Shown piece by piece: positions 46,009-57,290 of a stretch of 64,000 nt of DNA. This DNA comes from Cenococcum geophilum 1.58 (Eukaryota; Ascomycota; Dothideomycetes; Gloniales; Gloniaceae). The position numbers and the translations under genes were made by a program. The notes beneath the pieces were generated by a model. That model made no database searches, was not told the DNA's origin, and saw only the letters and a program-made list of their open reading frames with translations. Positions within the stretch are counted from its first letter, which is position 1, and every line of letters starts with the position of its first letter. The stretch spans positions 248,001-312,000 of the forward strand of contig KV748269.1 in the NCBI GenBank assembly GCA_001692895.1, given 5' to 3'.

Positions 46009-47709
46009 ATGTCGAGCCCCACTCACACTCCCCCACCGAAGGCCTCACGAGCCAAACATCAATACTCAAAGAGCGCAACTCCAACCGCTGCGGCTAGCGG
46101 GGGAAAGACTGCCCAACGTCGTCAACGCAACAATCGAAACAATCATGACAACAACCACACCGTTTCGTACCAAACCCCACAAGCCGAAGCAATGTCGAAC
46201 GGGTTTCCATTTTATGACTCTAGACAGGCGAACTCGGCCCAGAATATAACCCTGAATGACCATGCTAGAGACGACGGCACGGTCTCAGACAGTACAAAGA
46301 CCGGAAGACAGCGTTACAATCAGTCCCAACATTCTCCGTATAAGACAGCAACTTTTGCCACTCTGCCTGACTCTCCTCCTAACGAAGACTCTCAAATCAT
46401 GCAGTCACCAATGGCGCAAAACTCCACACCTGCAAAGTCTCAAACAGCCTACGCTGGACCAACGTTTCATGCGTCGCCAGCGCCGTCAGCATTGCCTATG
46501 CCAAAGTTCTTTTCAAAATCCGTTCCTGGGACCACGTATCAATCAAGTCTGCAGTCTCGTTTAGATAGCGAATCAGACAGCACTTCGTCACCACTATCTC
46601 CACCACCAGTGATAAATGGTGAAGCACAGGGACATGAAGAATCTCCTCTTGACATATTTTTCAAGGCTGATAGAGAGGAAAAGGCTAAACGAAGCAGTGG
46701 CCTCTTTACTCCCAATACCAATGAGCAGCTTAATCATAGCACATCCAACATTGAAACTAGTGGCAAAGACTCCTCCGGGAGTGAATATCGACTACACCAT
46801 TCACGCCACAACTCCCATGGATCTGGCAAAGGACTGTTCTCGATGGAATTGGATGGTAGTGGTGCTGGCCCGCATGTTCCCGCAACAACCTCACCCATGA
46901 CGAATCGTTCGGTCGCAGATCTTTCCCAGATCCCTCAGACTGGCGGCGCAATAGGACATGAAATGGATGCTCGAGCGCTTAAGGATCTTCTATTTTCATT
47001 CACTCAACCAGGATCTCAACTATCAACCCCTCTCTCTCGCCCTGATAGAATTCCTTCGGAGCCATCCTCAAGATTACAATCGCCTTCTCCATTTTATCAA
47101 CCCAAATCTGCTACGCGTAGTGCCTCGGGGCCAACTACTCCAGCTCCTCAAAGCAACGCGGCACCTAATCCCTCGCTTTACTATGGGAATCGAAATCTCT
47201 CTCCACTTTTCAAAGCAGCCAAGTCGGATTCAATCAAGCGAACCTCCAATCTTCGCAAGGAAATTAATCCAGTTTCACCTACAGCCAAACATTCAGAATT
47301 TCCGGTTGTAAAACCACAGGTATCGTCAGCCGACTCACACAAACGCGTGTCTAACCACCTTAACGCATCTACCATGTCTCGCAACTACTTGGAAACCGTT
47401 ATGAAACCAGCAAGCCTACCTCCAAGCGTTTCAACCGAGCTCTCTGGACAAACGTTCGGAGCTCGTTCAGGAATCAAACCCGAACCGATACCCAGTGGGC
47501 TCCCATTTCATCCTTTGTCTCGTCAAAATACATCCTCTGCCGCTAATGTTGATGGTGTAAATCCTCACTCTTACAATGCGACATCTCCTTCGCCCAAGAA
47601 CTTGAATTACGCTTCTACGAATTCGGCTGAAATAGAGTCTATGGAAAAAAATCTACGGCGATTACTCAATCTTAATACTGTAGGTGGTAACATCACTGGC
47701 GTTCGATAA
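46009..47709 (+). CDS. Edc1/PNRC-motif protein, probable mRNA decapping activator
   Basis: An intronless 566-codon frame rich in Ser, Pro, Asn and Gln, predicted disordered. At about residues 147-170 it carries AYAGPTFHASPAPSALPMPK, matching the PNRC/Edc1 short linear motif (YAGxxF...SPxPxxLPxPxF). In yeast Edc1/Edc2 and human PNRC2 this segment binds the Dcp1 EVH1 domain and activates Dcp2 decapping. A second conserved-looking piece is the C-terminal amphipathic EIESMEKNLRRLLNLNT. An Arg/Asn-rich stretch near residues 37-50 could contact RNA. It is much longer than yeast Edc1 (175 residues), as usual for filamentous fungi. The role is inferred from the motif. The leader carries a 48-codon uORF. 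Confidence 0.75.
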   Translation: MSSPTHTPPPKASRAKHQYSKSATPTAAASGGKTAQRRQRNNRNNHDNNHTVSYQTPQAEAMSNGFPFYDSRQANSAQNITLNDHARDDGTVSDSTKTGRQRYNQSQHSPYKTATFATLPDSPPNEDSQIMQSPMAQNSTPAKSQTAYAGPTFHASPAPSALPMPKFFSKSVPGTTYQSSLQSRLDSESDSTSSPLSPPPVINGEAQGHEESPLDIFFKADREEKAKRSSGLFTPNTNEQLNHSTSNIETSGKDSSGSEYRLHHSRHNSHGSGKGLFSMELDGSGAGPHVPATTSPMTNRSVADLSQIPQTGGAIGHEMDARALKDLLFSFTQPGSQLSTPLSRPDRIPSEPSSRLQSPSPFYQPKSATRSASGPTTPAPQSNAAPNPSLYYGNRNLSPLFKAAKSDSIKRTSNLRKEINPVSPTAKHSEFPVVKPQVSSADSHKRVSNHLNASTMSRNYLETVMKPASLPPSVSTELSGQTFGARSGIKPEPIPSGLPFHPLSRQNTSSAANVDGVNPHSYNATSPSPKNLNYASTNSAEIESMEKNLRRLLNLNTVGGNITGVR

Positions 47710-48230
47710 CTTCGATCTCATTCATAATTCTTGCATTACCGTTTTCGTCTGGCGTCGGCCTTGCATGGTTGTTTAGGTTTGACAAATTTTGACTATGTCC
47801 CACATTTTTGCTCGGTGTTGACGGGGCTGGCATCTGAGGATGGATGTCTTATCAGGTGAAGAGAGGTTATGTCAGGCGTTAGCGGCCATGACTCACGAAT
47901 AACGGAGGGATTGGATACACATCAGCACTCATGAGAGATATCTGTGGTTGGTTTTATCAGGGGAAATGATCTTTTATAGAGCATGCCGTAGCTAGTGACT
48001 TTTTTGCTATTCTTCACTTATCTTTCAAGGGTAGTTACGGGCAGTGCTCGGTTTTACCCCAGCCTCAGTCCAACTACGTATTTGGTATTGTCAGCTGTCT
48101 GTAGTCTGCCATGACAAAGCAGGGGTGATCGATTGTGGAGCAAAAAGGTCACGAGGTATTGACTGCCCGGCTGATCGTCGGTCAGCCAAAAAGTCACGTG
48201 TTCAGCCAGCCACCTGGGTCAGATTCGAGA
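47710..48230. other. 3' region of the Edc1-like gene and intergenic spacer
   Basis: Normal base composition and no gene recognised. Short frames at 48,044-48,374 run into the Crypton left end and look non-coding. Confidence 0.5.
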
Positions 48231-48231
48231 A

Positions 48232-48266
48232 TCTCCACAGCGCCACCAGCGCCAAGCTGTGGAGAT
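48232..48266. other. Inverted repeat at the Crypton left end
   Basis: TCTCCACAG is followed 16 nt later by its exact reverse complement CTGTGGAGA; one further flanking A-T pair extends it to 10 bp. The half-site CTGTGGAGAT resembles CTGTGGATAT at the right end. Confidence 0.6.
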
Positions 48267-48449
48267 ACGCGTATCAAGGGCCACCCACTGATCGAGCCGC
48301 TGATCGACGCCGACCGTAGGGTAATTAGGGCCATTAGGGCCCCAAGTGTATATAAAAAAGTCCTCCCTGCCTAACCCTCGATCGCGGCAGCACGTCTACT
48401 ATTATACCTACTATACAAGATAGCGCTAACCAACCGCGTAGAGATCAAT

Positions 48450-50760
48450 ATCACCAATAATGCCGAATTACGCGCTAACGCGCAGCATGTCCTCGCCCTT
48501 ACGTATGCCGCAAGGCCTAAGAATACGTCTTTAACGTACAATCCAAAGCAGAAGGAGTTTAAGGTAATACCCCCCTCCTAAAAGCATCGCGGCCCGCTGC
48601 TAATGCGTTATCTAGCTCTAGGCCTTCTATATATAGAAGTAGTACTATAATAGTAATACCGTTACGGAGGATAAGCTACTTTTTTTCCTTATTAAGGAGG
48701 TTGCAAGCTAGCCCCTAAAAGGGAAAAGCTATAAAGCTAATATTAACGTACCCTAAGAGGAGACGCGGCTTTTGTGGCGGTTAGTTTACGGCTATATTAC
48801 CGCTCTAATAGACCTCTATTAGATGCAGAAAGCTATAGAAATAAATAGCCACCTATCTCCGCGGGAGGATAGCGTTAAGGAGTACCTAAAGACGTTATAG
48901 TAGAGGGATGCGTAGCGTAAGAAAGAGCAGTTCGCCGATAAGGGTAGAGATATCCTCCTTAATAGCTATATTAAGGACGAGTTTTAGAGCGTCTGCCGCA
49001 AGCTCTATGCTAAAGGCGCCGCTTTATCCCTAGAGTACTACTTCTACACGCTTATTAATATCCTACTAGGCTACTATATATTTACCTATAGCGGCAATAA
49101 ACGCTCCGCCAAGATCTTAGATCTATTTACCTTTAAATTTAAAGGTAAAGGCCCTACGCGCTATATACCCTTAATATTTACTATACGCGTAGGTAAGTAG
49201 AACTAGTATAGCCGCCTTAAGACTATTAGGGCCCTACGGAACAAAAAGCCGCTTATTTATATACTTAGTAGGCTAGCTTTCTATCTTTTATACCGCTAGG
49301 ATTTTAGTATAGAGCCATTTCTAGACTTTAGTAGGCGTTTAGTATAGTATAATATATGCCTAATTAAGAGCAGTAGGGACTACGAGGTAGCCCTTTTATA
49401 TAACTTATAGCAAGATTAGGTTATAAAGGCCTTTTAGTATATTAGCGTCTTCTTAGAGAAGAAGATATATATTAGGCGGAGCGCTAGCGTTAAAATGGCG
49501 GAGCTAAAGGGGGTTAGTAAGGACTAGATTTAGCGCGCTAGGAGGTAAAACTAAGAGCAGATAGTAGGCTGTTATTTAAACTCTCTCCTATAAAAGTTTA
49601 TAAGGTTAATAGTAGAATACCCCTTATAAATAGGCTGCTTTAAAATCCGCTATATAGGTATTACGCCGCCTAATATACTACTATTAATAATATGGCCTAA
49701 ACTAGATAAATAAAAGGGCCGTTTTGGCCTAGATTAACGACCTTACCGCTATAGGGATTACAAACCTTCTTTTTTACCTCTATAAGGTCATTTTATAGGA
49801 CTTAATAACCTTTTATAAGATATTCCTAAGCTATCTAGTATAGAGCTACTCTAGTTTTAGTATAAGGCATATAAGGCCTTTACGTAAAATCTAAAACCCT
49901 ACCTATAGGAAGAGGAGGGGAGCCTAAATTAGCTGTTAATTCTTTACTAAGCTATACTACTCCTTACTAACTAACTAAAGGCTCTACGCGCTAAATATAA
50001 GCAGACAGCTAGCGAGGTTAAGGGTTTATTAAACTATTTAGATAAGTCCTAGTAGGCTTAATATTTATAGCTTTAATTACTAACGTTTAGAGGCCTTATA
50101 TTTTAACTAGAAGCCCCTTTAGCTATAGTATAGCCTTAGGGCCAGTCTACTAACCCCCCGCGTTTACCTATAAAAGTAGCCCCTTTAGCTCTATTTATTA
50201 CGGGATTTAGTAAATATACGTCCGCCTTGGCAAGCGCTATAGGCTCTCCTTCCCGTATAGCTTTACCACAGCTACTACCGCCGCCGCTACTATAGCCGCA
50301 GCCGTAGCCGTAGTTGTAGCTATAGCTAGAGCCTGGGTTTAGGTCTCTACCTATATACTATATAAGCCGCGCGGTAAACTTTATATAGGCCCTTTAGTAT
50401 AAGTAGACTAAAGGGCTAGAAGGTAATCCTTTTATAATAGCGCTAGATTCTAAATAGGGCAGTAAATAGCGGGCTAGCTAGTAAAAAAAGGGTTAATAGT
50501 ACTCCCTACGGCTTAAGGTTATTAAGGAGATTAAGTAGGTTATATAGGTTTAGAAGGTTAGCGAGGAAGCGGCTATATAGTAGGTTAATTTACGGCAGGA
50601 GTAAATATAGTACTTGCTAAATTAGCTTTATAAACGGCTTTAAGCGGATAAAAAAGCTTTAAAATAGTTATATATATAACCTCTAATAAGATACTAAGAG
50701 GTCTTCTATTAAAACCTTTGTCTATAGCCCCCTAGGGGCTTATTTTAGTGCCGTATAAGT
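48450..50760 (+). pseudogene. Crypton tyrosine recombinase with GCR1_C-like C-terminal domain (decayed)
   Basis: One continuous plus-strand frame can be followed despite many TAG/TAA stops, nearly all where Trp or Gln is expected. Recognisable pieces in order: an N-terminal RPKNTSLTYNPKQKEF; YGYITALIDLY; SPREDSVKEYLKTL; EQFADKGRDILL; LINILLGYY; KILDLFTFKFKGKGPTRYIP; ALRNKKPLIY; and MAELKGVSKD with the EQIVGCYLNSL segment likely to hold the catalytic tyrosine. The C-terminal part (about 50,330-50,580) with IALDSK...GSK and YSLRLKVIKEIK resembles the GCR1_C DNA-binding domain known to accompany fungal Crypton recombinases. The protein cannot be made. Confidence 0.75.
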
Positions 50761-51159
50761 TTAATAGGGTGCTTTAGGGTGCTTATATAATGGCGGCGCG
50801 CAACTTAAAACGCGAATATCTTTATTAACCTACGGCCGATTCTTACCATTCTAGTATAAGTAGAAAGCGCTTAGCAGGCTCTACGTATAGCGCTCGATAG
50901 GTATTAAGAGAGCAGTATTACTAGCGATTAAAAATCGACTGTGGATATGGGGTAATATCCATAGTCGCTAAACGCACGGGCCTCCTCTCCCATGTAATCG
51001 TGACTTAGCCGCTGATTTAGCTATATAAACGTAACTATGGATATACTATTACTATATAGGGTAGCTCGCTTTCTAGTCAGCTACGTTAAATTAGACCCTA
51101 GGGGAGAAATCCCGCTATAGCGTAACGCTAAAGATCTAGTATTACGCTTGTGGACTCCT

Positions 51160-52480
51160 AAGCCAATTATATTACATAGAAGTTACTACTTATACTTCTT
51201 ATTTTACTAAAAATATCTCTTAGAATACTATTATAAATCTTAAATTACTTCTTTATAATAAAACTTAATCTAAAACTTTAACTAACCGCCACTAACTTCT
51301 AAATTTACGCCCAATTTATATACTAATATTTTTTTAACCTTATTATTTAACTTATAAATTTAGGTATTATCCTTAAATTCCTTTAAGCGTTTAAGGCTTT
51401 ACTATTAACTTACTCTAGTTTTATAAGCCTCCCCTTTTCCTAATTATTAGGTTAATCCTAATTATATATAGTCCGCTTTTAGCTAATACTTTATTTACCC
51501 CCCTCTATAATATACCATAGATATATATTCTTTAGGTATTCCTACTACTATTATCTATTTAGGCATTCTTCTATAAGTAATTTTTCTAGTTAAAGTATTA
51601 AGTTTATCTAACTTCTAAACTTCTACTAAATGCTATTTATATTTATATTTAGTATTTCTATACTTTTTTTTATCTAGTACCCACTATATTCTAATTAGGT
51701 ATTTCTTTTTTTTATTTTACCTTTAGCACTCTATATATCTTATATATATTATCTATATATATAATCTATACCAATATACAATACGTTAGGTACTTTAGGT
51801 TAACTCTTAGCTTATTATCCTTTTTAAGTTTAAACCTTTACCTTATTAATCTAAATAATAGGATGTCTTTTACTAATACTAAAATAATACTATCCGCTTC
51901 TCTAATCCTCCAATTATTCCTTTAAATCCTTTAATATTATAATTAATACTTCTTTAATATAACTTATATATTATTCTAAAATTGCTTAGTTTTAGACGAC
52001 CTATTTATCTAACTATAGATAGAAACTTTTCCAGTTATTATCTTTTTGCTATCTATACTTCCTTTAGTATAGCTCCATAAGCGTATATAATCTATCTATA
52101 AGAAAATATCGTTTTATTACTACGTTATAATAGTCTTTAGTATATCGTTTTTTAAACTTTACTAGAATCCCTAGAATTACTTCTTATTCTAGTTTTTATA
52201 GCTATTTAGCCCTTAATATACCTACCCTTGGCCTATTAATAACCTTTTATATAGGTACTCTATCTTTTAGATATTATAGCGTTATTAGCTCTAAATATCC
52301 CTTTTATTCTTGCTATATAATAATTTATTCCTTAAATCCTATCTAGTTTTCTCCTAGTTTGCGTCTAGCAAGTAGATCCTTAAAATTCTTAAAAAAATTT
52401 ATTATAGTATCAACTTTTTAACCTATAGGTTAAGCACTATACCTACTTATTGTAGTTATTCCTATTTATTCTTTAAGTAT
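51160..52480 (-). mobile_element. gypsy-1 family fragment with large internal deletion
   Basis: 51,185-51,270 matches the integrase-side sequence at about 5,290-5,370. From about 51,330 it matches 10,640-11,750 of gypsy-1. About 5 kb between these points, including RT, is missing. Even more RIP-shifted than the other copies. Confidence 0.75.
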
Positions 52481-54330
52481 CTAGGTCCCTAGGAACCTCG
52501 ATACCCCAACAGTTTCCCTTAGCCAAAATCACAATAATACACTACCCTGCGTCTATAATACATTTTTATTAACTAAATATATTACCTTTAGTGCAAGGCC
52601 AGTTATTATATATGGTATTTTTCGTTACGGGTAATCCAGGCCTCGTAGAGTACTACCGTACGTTTCTCTCTTATCTATACGCAGTGTCTAAGAGTTAGCG
52701 ACGCTGTTAGCTTCGCTGCCAAGAGGCTGCTAATATAAGCAGTTAGCTAGCTAACTGAGTTATAATAGTTAGTTAGCTATAAGATTACAGCTAGCTAACA
52801 GCTCGCTATCTTAGGGGTAAGATTTAGTAGTAAGTTAAAGCTTTTAGTAGAAGTTAATGTAACCAACTACTAGTACTATGCTAAGACATAATACTACAGC
52901 CTAGAAGGCTTTAAGACAGGATCGACCCTACCCTTATATATCTCGGATATAGTTAAAAATTAAGTTAGACCCTACTCTATAGGACTCTACTTTTATATAT
53001 TTATATTACTTAATTTCCATAAATTTATAATTAAGTTGTTTATTAAATTACCTATACTATAAAGCTTATAGTTATAAGCCCGGCCTGCCTACCGTACTAT
53101 ATCTAATTTATATATTTAGCGCTTACTAAGCAATTAATCCACTATATCGTTTAAGAAGTTACTACTTCTTTTACCTTTATAAGTGTTTTAAGCTTCTTTT
53201 AAGTACCGCTCTTATACTTATAATTACCTTTATTTACTAAACGGACGGACAATTAAATATTAATTGTATTAAATATTAATTAAACTAAACTAAACCTAAC
53301 TATATAAACCCGACCGTATAAACCTAACCTCCTTTAACCTAGATATATAACTATTTAACAGAGTTAACCTATCTACTACAGTGTAATAACCTTATATAGC
53401 GTCTAAGTAAGAGCCTAGCTAGCGCGATAGCCTAAGTATAGAGCTAGAGCAAGATACTAGAGCATAGAGCTAGAGCAGAAGCTAGCTTAGATATACTAAT
53501 AGTAAGAGATAAGAATACTAGGTAGATATAAGGAAGGCACCTAATAACTATTTAAATAACTAGCTAGCGAATACTAGATTAATTTAACTAGACTAAATAT
53601 TGGATTAAACTAAACTAGAGCCTTAATATAGGCCTATCGCCAAATTAAATTAAGGCCTTCTAGGAAGGCACTAATACTACACTAAATAGACAATTAAACT
53701 AAGTATATAAACCCGACTAATGAACGACGACCAACTAATTAAATTAAAAGCTTAGAACGTTAAAATAATATTTCACTAAGACACTAATTAGACACTTTTT
53801 AACCCTTTTAAATTAAGAGCGAACGACTAGTTATAGCAGATAACTTCTATAGTACTATAAGCTTATAGGGCAAACCAGATATAAGGTAGGGTTCTAAAAA
53901 AACTAGATATAAGGTAGGACCTAGGGCCAGATATAAGGCTTATACTAAATAGATAATTACTAAAACAGTATAGAAGGATCTAGTACTACTATAACTTAGC
54001 TAAATACTAAATAGATAGTCACTAAATAATATTTAATTAAGAAACTACTATTACTAAAGCCGTATAACAACCGTTTAGATATAAGGTAAGAATGTAGATA
54101 GGGAGTCTAATAATAGAACAATGGGTATATTGTATAGACAGAGACGAATCCTTAAGGGAAAAAGGAGGAGTCTGTGTGCGAGGTAGGAAGGGTTTTCCCT
54201 AGGCATATATAGAGCACGTACCTTATAGGCGAGTCACCCTTAGGTCGCCCTAGGGTGCTTTTTAAATTAAGCTTCGTTGCCAGTATACGCTGTAGCTTCG
54301 CCTATAAGTTACTAGCATCGCTAGGTTGCG
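52481..54330. other. AT-rich degraded sequence, no feature recognised
   Basis: No readable frame on either strand. It has local self-similar stretches: TTAGTTAGCTA repeats near 52,735-52,800; GACAATTAAA followed by TATATAAACCCGAC at about 53,250-53,320 and again at 53,690-53,720; and an AGAGCTAGAGCA repeat near 53,440-53,475. Presumably decayed transposon material. Confidence 0.4.
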
Positions 54331-57290
54331 TTAGAGTATGGCTTATATAAGATATTAATAAATTAAAACTTCACCCTATATATACGCCGCAGTTCTTATA
54401 GCAATTATTGCTTATTTTTTAATCCCTTAGGATATCCTTTACTTCGCTTTAATATAGGTTATATTTTAATAGCGGCGCTTACTTTTCGCCTACGCTTTAG
54501 CTATAAGGCTAGGGTATCCCGCTTATGGTACTTATCTAGTAATTATTAACAATTCTTAAGTTCTATCTCGTATTTCTATTTATTATACTTATTTAGCTAT
54601 CCTAGCCATTTAATAAGGTACTNNGGTTATNNAGCANNATNNTAGTNGGNNATAATTACTTCTACTTCCTAGCTGCCTTCCTTAAGCTCTTTTATTACTA
54701 AGGGTTAAAACCTAGGGCGTAACCTATAAGGCTCTAGTAGGGAGATATAGAAGACTAGGTAGAGCCATACTATAGTAAATAGAAGCTCTAGCTTATATAC
54801 TTACTACCCTACACGCTCTAGGATCTAAAACGGTCCTATAAACTTATAGTTAAGCTTTTTATAGGGACGTTTCATGCGGATATTCTTAGAGGAGAGTAAA
54901 ACTTGTTTACTGACGGCGAAGTGCTTAGCTAGGTGGTAATAATTATAGTATTTTACCTAAAGCTTTTAGGCGTGTATTATTAACGCCGCCGCTACCTTAG
55001 ATATAAGGCGTAGGCGTTATAAATACGTCTCTATAAGTTGGATATTTGTTAACTTAGACTCCTCCCTACCTTACTAAGTATCTTAAACGCTATCTAGGAC
55101 TCTATCTAAGACGTTTAGTAGCTAGCTATAGGCGAGCTTAATAGGGGAATGCTTTATTATAGTATGGACCTTAAAGTTATAGGTAAAAGCTACTTCTTTA
55201 AGTAGGGAGGCCTAATTAAACTATTCCCAGTTTGTAAATATATATAAGTATACCTTAAGCTCCTAGTTCTAACGCTTTATCTAACTATTTATTTACGGGT
55301 AGAATATAGTACTAAGTTTACGTTAAACGCGAAGATAGTAGTATATAGTGCTTTAGTACTCGCTTATAAATACACTACCTTTATTAGAGACAATATTATC
55401 TAGAGGCCCTATTTATATAAAGACTCTAAATAAAAGTTCTACGAGTTATATAGCATTAATTATCTTATATATTTGATAGTAGCGTACTAGCTTTATAAAA
55501 CGGTCTATAAGGATAAGGACAGAGTTATACTTTACGCTATTAGGAGTTTTAAACTCTAGGAGATCTGTAATAAAGTTAAGTAAATAATGCCGCTAGGCTT
55601 AGGTAGGGGCTTAGAGAGGCTATAGCTTACTATAGGGTTTATAGCGGCGCGATTTAGAGCGCTAGTAGGTATTATAATTATCTAGGTATTTACGGAGGTC
55701 CTAGGTAAGGCCGTTTTAAGTATACTTTCGCGCGATTACCTTAAAGGTACGGTTAAAACCATAGTGGCCGCCCATAGGATCGTTATAATTTTGCTTAAGG
55801 ATCTCCTATTATAGTAGTATATAATTTAGCACCTAGACCTTATTATTTTACCTTAGGAGTCCTTAATTATTAAGGGTATAGTCCTTATTACCAGTAGGAA
55901 CTTATATCTAGGTTAACTAATTATATATAAAGCGTATAAAGGCGTCCCTTTTTTATACTCTATAAATAAAATTAACTAGTAACTTAGGGGGGTATTCTAT
56001 AAACGCCGTTTTGGCTAAAGTAGCTACTACTACCTCTTACCGTAGTATAAGACTCTGCGTAAAGTTAGTGCTAGTAAAGTAATATATAATATATAGGTAA
56101 CTTGCTAGATCATTATAGGGGACTATAGCCTAGGCTAAGGGGTCTTCCCTAGGGTTAAGCGCTATTAGGCCGGTTAAAGTAGTCTTAAAGAGAATAGTAG
56201 GACGCTCTAGTCCGCCGGCGCTAAGTTTATAAGGGTTACTTATATACTATATATATACTACTCGCTAGTATAATATAGTAGCACTAGGGCCGTCTATAAG
56301 GCCTATAACCCGCAACTTTTGCTATAATATAGGCAGTAACGTAATCTATAAGCCAGTGGTACCACTTAAAAACTTACCAAAAAACCCAAAAATTGTTCTT
56401 TAATATCTTAATAACGGCTTAATAATAAATTATAAAAATTTAAGATTAGACTCTTTTACCTATTTTAAGACCTCTATTAAAGTTTTAAAGTAATTAGTTC
56501 AGCCATTATTAGTATATTAAGATTTAGCTTTTAAATTTAAGCCTAATTATTATATCTTAAGAATTACTTACTAAATTACTTTAAAACTTTAATAGAGGTC
56601 TTAAAATATGTAGAAGAGTCTAATTTTAAATTTTTATAATTTATTATTAAGCCGTTGTTAAGATATTAAAAGAACGATTTTTGCGGTTTTTGGTGAGTTT
56701 TTGGAGTGGTACCACTCGCTTGTTGGTACCACTGGCTTATAGATTACGTTATAGCATTAAGAAGTGTCCTCTTACTACTATCTTTAAAGCCTTTAACATA
56801 ATCTAGGCGCTAGGATAGTATATTAGCGGGATTTACTTTACCTAGCTTATATTTAATTATAAAATTAAACTTAGCCAGTTTTTTAGCGTATTAGGCCTAG
56901 CGAGTAAATAATCTCTTAGTAGTTATAAAGTACCTAAGATTATTATAATTATAGAGCACGCGCGTTACATACGCGGCGTATTTAAGGTAATAGCGCCACG
57001 TCTTAAAGTATTGTACTATAGCGAGTAGTTCTTTATTATATGTATTATACCGTACTTCTAGGCTAGTAAGCTTTTAACTATAATAAGTAATCGGGTGCTA
57101 GTAAAGTTAATCTCCCTACCCTAAAGGCTGCAAAAGTATACCGCTATAGGCATAGTTAGAAGCGTTAGTAATTACCGTTAGGGGTAGATTAGGGTTAAAG
57201 TAGTAAAGTAAAGGAGCCTATATAAACGCAGCGCGTAGTTTATAAAATGCCTACTATGTGTTATTAGGCTAGGACCAAGGCTAATGCCAT
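54331..57290 (-). mobile_element. gypsy-5 fragment (RNase H and integrase), RIP-degraded
   Basis: Minus strand at about 56,760-57,250 reads like gypsy RNase H: NTYNKELLAIVQYFKTWRYY, then NYNNLRYFITTK and IIKYKLGKVNPAN (family ...LGKxNxxADxLSR). Integrase and a chromodomain-like end follow to about 54,450. RT is absent; the fragment is cut at about 57,290. Undetermined bases cluster at about 54,623-54,650. It is interrupted by MITE-3. Confidence 0.75.
56339..56749. mobile_element. MITE-3: 411-bp foldback element with long TIRs, TSD TA
   Basis: Starts ACGTAATCTATAAGCCAGTG and ends with the exact reverse complement. Inverted similarity runs about 150-190 bp inward from each end, so the element is nearly a single large hairpin. 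TA flanks it (56,337-56,338 and 56,750-56,751), and the gypsy-5 sequence closes up when one TA is removed. The right arm has an extra copy of the AGTGGTACCA segment. A TA duplication suggests a Tc1/mariner-type mobiliser (inference). Confidence 0.85.

Larger units (their letters stand above)
48231..50968 (+). mobile_element. Crypton-type DNA transposon (tyrosine recombinase), RIP-inactivated; approximate limits
   Basis: Both ends carry an inverted repeat with a CTGTGGAKAT core. At the left ATCTCCACAG...CTGTGGAGAT (48,231-48,266, 10-bp arms, 16-nt loop); at the right a 13-bp-arm hairpin with one mismatch and a 6-nt loop (50,936-50,967). A TATATAAAAAA box at about 48,349 precedes the coding remnant. 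The left 150 bp are nearly unmutated while the body is RIP-altered. True ends are not proven. Confidence 0.65.

Noticed and set aside
48044-48374. Two overlapping short plus-strand frames upstream of the Crypton
   Set aside because: They overlap the hairpin and TATA region and show no family resemblance; more likely non-coding element end.
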